Source: an uncultured bacterium (lineage in GTDB: Bacteria; Planctomycetota; JAJSAM01; JAJVHW01). Taken from it: a stretch of DNA of 55,828 nucleotides. Positions within the stretch are counted from its first letter, which is position 1. The number at the start of each line of letters is the position of its first letter. Of this stretch, positions 47,745 to 55,828 are shown in pieces. The notes under the pieces are model-generated. The model saw nothing but the letters and a program-made list of their open reading frames with translations. It ran no database searches and was not told the DNA's origin. The stretch covers positions 1 to 55,828 of the forward strand of contig CALKVK010000037.1 of the NCBI GenBank assembly GCA_937996235.1, given 5' to 3'. The position numbers and the translations under genes were made by a program.

Positions 47745-48830
47745 ATGAGAGGGATCTTCGCGCTCGTGCTGACCGCTGCCGCCGCGGGTGGCGCCGCGAT
47801 GCTGCTCTGGGATCCGGGCGCGCCGCGTGGCGCCGGCGCCGACCCGGAGCAGCGCGAGTCGGCCGATCCGGGCGAACGTCAGGGCGCCGCACGTCGTGAC
47901 GCCGGCACACCCCCTGCGCCGCCTGCCGCGAAGCCCCCCGCACCGCAGGACGCGGGCTCTCAGGCACTGCGCGGCCGCATCGCCGAGTTCCTGCGCGCCG
48001 GCGACGCGGCGGCCGCAGCGGCGGCGCTCCTGACCGCCGAGGCCGGGCTGCTCCGCGACGCGGGAGTGCGCGACGACACGTTCCGCGTGGTCGATGCGCT
48101 CGCGACGGCGGCGGAACGTGACGCCGGTGCGGACGGCGTGCGCGCCCGACTGCAGGCTCGCAAGCTGCTCGCGGCGCTCTACGACAGCGACGCCACGACC
48201 CCGACGGAGTCTGCACGCGCCCTCGAGAGCGCGCGCGCGCTGCACGCGAAGCTGTTCGCGCCGGGGGCCGCGCCCGACGAGGTGGCGCTGCGCCATCGCG
48301 TCCAGGCCGGCGAGTCGATCTGGAAACTCGCGCGCGGTCCGTGGCGGGAGGCGGGCGTGACCGTCGCTCCCGGCTTCGTGCTGCAGGTGAACGGGATCAC
48401 GGATGCGCGCCGTATCCGGGCCGGGCAGACGCTCGTCGTTCCGCGCGAGAGCGTCCGGTTGCTGATCCGGAAGGAGCGCTTCGAACTGACCGTGCTGCTC
48501 GGTGGCGTGCCGTACGCGACGTTCCCCGTGGGGCTCGGTGCGAACGGGAGCACTCCGGTCGGTCGCTTCCACGTCGAGTCGAAGATCAAGGACCCCGACT
48601 GGTACTACGGTGGGCGACGCATCCCGTTCGGCGACCCCGAGAACGTCATCGGCACGCGTTGGATGGGGTTCAGCGGCGACCCGAAGGCGGAGGGCATCGG
48701 GATCCACGGCACCGTCGACGAGACGACCGTCGGTCGCGCTGTCTCGCTCGGTTGCGTGCGCATGCGGAAGGCGGACGTGGAGACGCTCTTCGAGTGGGTC
48801 GGCAGCGGGACCGAGGTCGAGATCCGCTGA
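47745..48830 (+). CDS. Exported LysM-YkuD protein, putative L,D-transpeptidase
   Basis: L,D-transpeptidases cross-link peptidoglycan (3-3 links) or attach lipoproteins to it. The 361-aa product has an N-terminal signal or anchor (FALVLTAAAAGGAAMLLW), a Pro/Ala-rich linker, a helical region, a LysM domain near residues 182-228 (RHRVQAGESIWKLARGPWRE ... IRAGQTLVVP), and the YkuD domain with the catalytic motif HGT-x12-SLGCVRM: His321 and Cys337. GGGAGG before the ATG at 47745 sets the start. It faces nnrE across 26 bases, where CGCGCGCGCACGCGCGCG could act as a shared terminator. The substrate, and so whether this cell has classical peptidoglycan, is inferred only from the family. Confidence 0.92.
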   Translation: MRGIFALVLTAAAAGGAAMLLWDPGAPRGAGADPEQRESADPGERQGAARRDAGTPPAPPAAKPPAPQDAGSQALRGRIAEFLRAGDAAAAAAALLTAEAGLLRDAGVRDDTFRVVDALATAAERDAGADGVRARLQARKLLAALYDSDATTPTESARALESARALHAKLFAPGAAPDEVALRHRVQAGESIWKLARGPWREAGVTVAPGFVLQVNGITDARRIRAGQTLVVPRESVRLLIRKERFELTVLLGGVPYATFPVGLGANGSTPVGRFHVESKIKDPDWYYGGRRIPFGDPENVIGTRWMGFSGDPKAEGIGIHGTVDETTVGRAVSLGCVRMRKADVETLFEWVGSGTEVEIR

Positions 48831-48856
48831 GCTCGTCGCGCGCGCACGCGCGCGCC

Positions 48857-49543
48857 TCAGGCCGGGCGCAGCGGCCACTCGAGCGGTGCGCCGATGCCGA
48901 CCACGTGGACGTCGCCGGTGTAGGCGCGCGCGTGGGGTGAGGCGAACCCCAGCTTCGGCGCGAGGAACGTCGCGGTGACCGCGGCTCGCACGCACGGGCC
49001 GAGAGGCTCGCCGGTGTCGCAGTCGAGCCCCGACGGCAGGTCGAGCGCGAGCACCGGCGAGCGGCAGGCCACGAGTGCAGCGATCACCGCCGCCGCCACG
49101 CCCGTCGCGGCGCGCGTCAGCCCCGTCCCGAAGAGCCCGTCGACCGCGAGGTCGCACGTGGCGAGCTCGGCCGCGAGCGCGACGGCGTCGCGCTCGTGCG
49201 CCACGACGGCCACGGGCAGGCCGAGCGCGCTCACGATCCTGCGCTGCACGGCGACCGGGCCCGTCGGGTGCGGGCGCGGCGACACGAGCGCAACCTGGAC
49301 GCGCACCCCGCGAATCGCGAGATGGCGCGCGACGACGAGCGCGTCGCCGCCGTTGTTCCCCGGCCCTGCCACGCAGACGACCCGCCCGCCGGCCACGTGC
49401 GGCAGGCTCCAGGCGAGCGCGGCTGCGCCTGCGCCGGCGTTCTCCATGAGGCAGATTTCCGGGATCGAGAGCTCGCCGCAGGCTCGCTCATCCGCTTCTT
49501 GCGCAGATTTTCTCGAAATCGCTCGCAAACTTGTTCGCCGCAA
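48857..49543 (-). CDS. nnrE: NAD(P)H-hydrate epimerase
   Basis: Interconverts the R and S forms of damaged NAD(P)H hydrate so that NnrD dehydratase can repair them. The 228-aa product is a single YjeF_N domain: ELSIPEICLMENAGAG, the nucleotide-binding VAGPGNNGGDALVVARHLAI, VDGLFGTGLTR, and LALDLPSGLDCDTGEPLG. The dehydratase domain is not attached and not in the window. No ATG or GTG fits; I chose the TTG at 49543 because GGAG lies seven bases upstream and the family starts here. A TTG at 49621 in the same frame is possible but weakly supported. The gene is divergent from the rRNA operon. Confidence 0.9.
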   Translation of the reverse strand: MRRTSLRAISRKSAQEADERACGELSIPEICLMENAGAGAAALAWSLPHVAGGRVVCVAGPGNNGGDALVVARHLAIRGVRVQVALVSPRPHPTGPVAVQRRIVSALGLPVAVVAHERDAVALAAELATCDLAVDGLFGTGLTRAATGVAAAVIAALVACRSPVLALDLPSGLDCDTGEPLGPCVRAAVTATFLAPKLGFASPHARAYTGDVHVVGIGAPLEWPLRPA

Positions 49544-49641
49544 CCCGGCGCTCCGTAGGATCTCCCGCCCGCTCGGAAGCGGCGTCCGACTCTGTTCGGA
49601 AGCCGTCTCCGCGGCGCGCAAGTGGCCACGCTAGCGAAAAG

Positions 49642-49670
49642 TTGCGAGGCCTGCACGAGCGCGCTAACTT
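49642..49670 (+). promoter_or_regulatory. Probable rRNA operon promoter
   Basis: -35 TTGCGA (49642-49647), 17-base spacer, -10 TAACTT (49665-49670). The start would be near 49677, giving a leader of about 195 bases before 16S. The run GCGAAAA just upstream may act as part of an UP element. It is the best promoter match in the nnrE-16S gap. Confidence 0.6.
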
Positions 49671-49869
49671 GCGGAACTCGCCCGTGACCGGACGCTGAAG
49701 TCCGCGATCGGGTGCTGGCGGCGGAGCCGACTCCGGCCGCCTCGATCCTTGAAAACGGGGGCCTGTGAGAGTTCGTGAGCCCAAGGAGAGCCCGTAGCGC
49801 AAGCTGCGGGACGAAGAGTTTTCAGGTAGTCGGGTCGGCCCAGCTGGCCCGCGACCATGCCAGACAAAT
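49671..49869 (+). promoter_or_regulatory. rRNA leader with a boxA-like element
   Basis: The transcribed leader of about 200 bases has no gene. TCCTTGAAAAC (49746-49756) resembles the boxA antitermination element (consensus close to TGTTCTTTGAAAAC). The stretch before 16S (GGTCGGCCCAGCTGGCCC) is palindromic and may be part of the processing stem around 16S. Confidence 0.4.
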
Positions 49870-51432
<1,563 letters not shown>

Positions 51433-51757
51433 GGGGATATCCAGGACGTCCGTCGGGCAGCTCTCGAGCTGCACGCGGACGACATCGGACTCCTTGATCG
51501 GACACGAGCTCACAGGCCCTCAAACACTCGCCCGTCGAAGGCGCTCGAGAGCGCCGGCGGCGGGCCCCGCGAGGACAACCAAAACCACGAGGCCGCCCTG
51601 TGCGGCCTCCGGTAGTTCGCGGGACGTTCTCTGAAATCCGAATAGCGGCAAGATCTAGCTTCTCGATCAGCGGCCGGGTTCGACCCGGTCGCAGCCGAGA
51701 GCGCCAAGGCTCACTTCTTTGAAGTGGCGCCGTCGCCGTTCGAAACGAAACGGAGAT
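51433..51757 (+). other. 16S-23S internal transcribed spacer without tRNA genes
   Basis: A spacer of 325 bases. No tRNA cloverleaf is visible on either strand. It contains a nested hairpin at 51447-51481 (outer CGTCCG/CGGACG, inner GCAGCTC-TC-GAGCTGC), a hairpin CCGGG-TTCGA-CCCGG near 51671, and a boxA-like GTTCTCTGAAA at 51626-51636. These are probably processing and antitermination signals. Confidence 0.75.
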
Positions 51758-54769
<3,012 letters not shown>

Positions 54770-54878
54770 CCCCTCCGTCCCACGCGGACGCCGGGCGGGT
54801 GACGTCACGGAGAAGAAGAAGAGTCTGCTCTCGGTCTGATCGAGAAACGTCTGCCGCTGTTCGTCGAAATCAACGACA

Positions 54879-54994
54879 TTCCTGGTGGTCAGAGCGGTCG
54901 GGAAACACCCGTTCCCATTCCGAACACGGCCGTTAAGCCGCCCGCGCCGATGGTACTGCGGATCGTTCCGCGGGAGAGTAGGTCGCCGCCAGGA
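54879..54994 (+). rRNA. rrf: 5S ribosomal RNA
   Basis: A 116-base gene. TCCTGGTGG at the 5' end pairs with CCGCCAGGA at the 3' end. The interior has GGGAAACACCCGTTCCCATT, CCGAACACGGCCGTTAAGCC and GATGGTACTGCGG, all conserved in bacterial 5S. It follows 23S after 109 bases, so the order 16S-23S-5S is complete. Confidence 0.97.
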
Positions 54995-55004
54995 TCAAAT
55001 CACG

Positions 55005-55036
55005 CGAGGGGCGTGCCCGAGAGGGCGCGCCCCTCG
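55005..55036 (+). terminator. rRNA operon terminator hairpin
   Basis: CGAGGGGCGTGCCC-GAGA-GGGCGCGCCCCTCG: a 14-bp stem with one G-U pair and a GNRA-type loop, ten bases after 5S. No U-run follows (TCGATTCCC), as with other strong hairpins in this genome. The position makes termination the natural reading. Confidence 0.7.
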
Positions 55037-55828
55037 TCGATTCCCGGTCCCGTTGTCGATTGCCGGTCCCGCGGGCGCCGGCCGTGTCGGGTCGTGGGTC
55101 CGCCGCCCATCGTCGGCTCTGCCCCTCGAGTTCGCGAGGCGACGGCGCAGCTCGTCGGCCTCCTTCTCGGCTGCGCGCGTCGTTGCGTGGACCTGGCCCA
55201 CATCGTTCAGCAACTCCCGTGGCCGGAGCGTCGCCGGAGTCGCGATCTCTGCGTCGGCGCTCCTCGAACGGGGCGTTCAGTCCCGACTTCGTTGCGGCCT
55301 TCGCGCTCGACTGCGTCGAGCGCTCGCGTGCTCGCCGATCGCAGCCGCCGTTGGCGGCTGCCCTCCGCTGTGGCCTTCGGCCTGCGCTTCGCGTTCGCTC
55401 GTTCCGAAGGCTCCACAGGAACCTTCTCGTGCGGCGGCGCCGCACCCTCGGTCACCCCCAGCGGCGGAGCCGCGGGGGCTCGCACTCTTGGACTCGCGGC
55501 TCCGGCTCGACCGGCACGGGCTGCCGCGTGGCGGCAGCTCAGGGGCCACGCACGCAGGCCGCGATCCGACTGCGTCACAGCCGCTCTCGCCGCGCGAGCT
55601 GGTGAACGATGCGTGTCGGCGGAACCGCGGGACGCGATCGCGCCCTCATGGCCGGAGTGCGGGGGCGGCGGTGGAGCTTCGCGGGAGCGCGGCCGCATGG
55701 TCGGACGCCCGGGGCGTCGGGGGCCGCGGCGGCACCCACGTACGCAGGGACGCAGCTCTTGCACTAGCCCGACCACGGGATCCCCGGATCGCTCAGGTTC
55801 AGGCTGCGGCTCCGAGCGGAGTCCTCGC
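55037..55828. other. Hairpin-rich region without a convincing gene
   Basis: About 790 bases downstream of the rRNA operon. Open frames exist on both strands, but their products are Arg/Ala/Pro-rich low-complexity translations typical of non-coding GC-rich DNA. Perfect hairpins are frequent: GCAGCCGCC-GTT-GGCGGCTGC (55341-55361), GGCC-TTC-GGCC (55372-55382) and GCTGCCGC-GTG-GCGGCAGC (55520-55538). One short minus-strand frame, 55213 to 54995, could encode a helical peptide (GQVHATTRAAEKEADELRRR) but runs through the terminator and has no good start. I would call the region intergenic, perhaps with a decayed gene. Confidence 0.6.

Noticed and set aside
51433..51757. tRNA-Ile or tRNA-Ala in the 16S-23S spacer
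   Set aside because: No acceptor stem, T-loop GGTTCGA with matching stem or anticodon arm could be assembled; the CCGGGTTCGACCCGG near 51671 is only a simple hairpin.
54995..55213. Minus-strand frame encoding a helical peptide of about 72 residues
   Set aside because: It runs through the rRNA terminator, has no ribosome-binding site and is blocked by a stop shortly upstream; kept only as a possible gene remnant.

Overview
The window is a high-GC, core-genome segment of a bacterium that is most probably a planctomycete. The 16S gene contains the 18-base string GGATTAGGCATGCAAGTC at 49915-49932, which, as I recall it, is the target of the classical planctomycete probe Pla46. The 16S also reads GGAGGCTGC where most bacteria have GGAGGCAGC. 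I see no CRISPR array, transposase, integrase or phage gene. Almost everything is informational housekeeping.

Layout: (1) 1-12824 holds the end of tuf, then rpmG, tRNA-Trp, secE, nusG, rplK, rplA, rplJ, rplL, rpoB and rpoC. (2) 12997-16113 is a str-type cluster (rpsL, rpsG, fusA) without a following tuf. (3) 16382-32020 is one long S10-spc-alpha run from rpsJ to rplQ, including secY, adk, map, infA and rpmJ. No rpmD (L30) lies between rpsE and rplO, which overlap. A 16-bp hairpin follows rplQ. (4) 32082-42437 carries an unrecognised 274-aa protein, miaB, ribD, a minus-strand pair of exported TPR-like proteins, ndk, aspS and a large exported Ig-like protein. (5) 42746-47171 is infC-rpmI-rplT-pheS-pheT. 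(6) 47397-47605 is a strong candidate 6S RNA with a terminator-like hairpin, followed by a LysM/YkuD L,D-transpeptidase. (7) nnrE is divergent from a linked 16S-23S-5S operon (49642-55036) with no tRNA in the spacer. The last 790 bases are hairpin-rich and hold no convincing gene.

The genes work together as the transcription and translation core: RNA polymerase subunits, NusG and the 6S RNA regulator; ribosomal proteins and rRNA; initiation factors IF-1 and IF-3, an EF-Tu and an EF-G; Sec translocon subunits; nascent-chain processing (map); tRNA charging and modification (pheST, aspS, miaB); and nucleotide supply (adk, ndk). I did not find a wholly new system. The points most worth a second look are the 6S RNA, an EF-G whose domain IV tip has lost canonical residues and whose G domain looks EF-G2-like, a PheT without its EMAP-type tRNA-binding domain, an AspRS with the His31 of non-discriminating enzymes, a SecE with extra membrane segments, and three lineage-specific proteins of unknown function.
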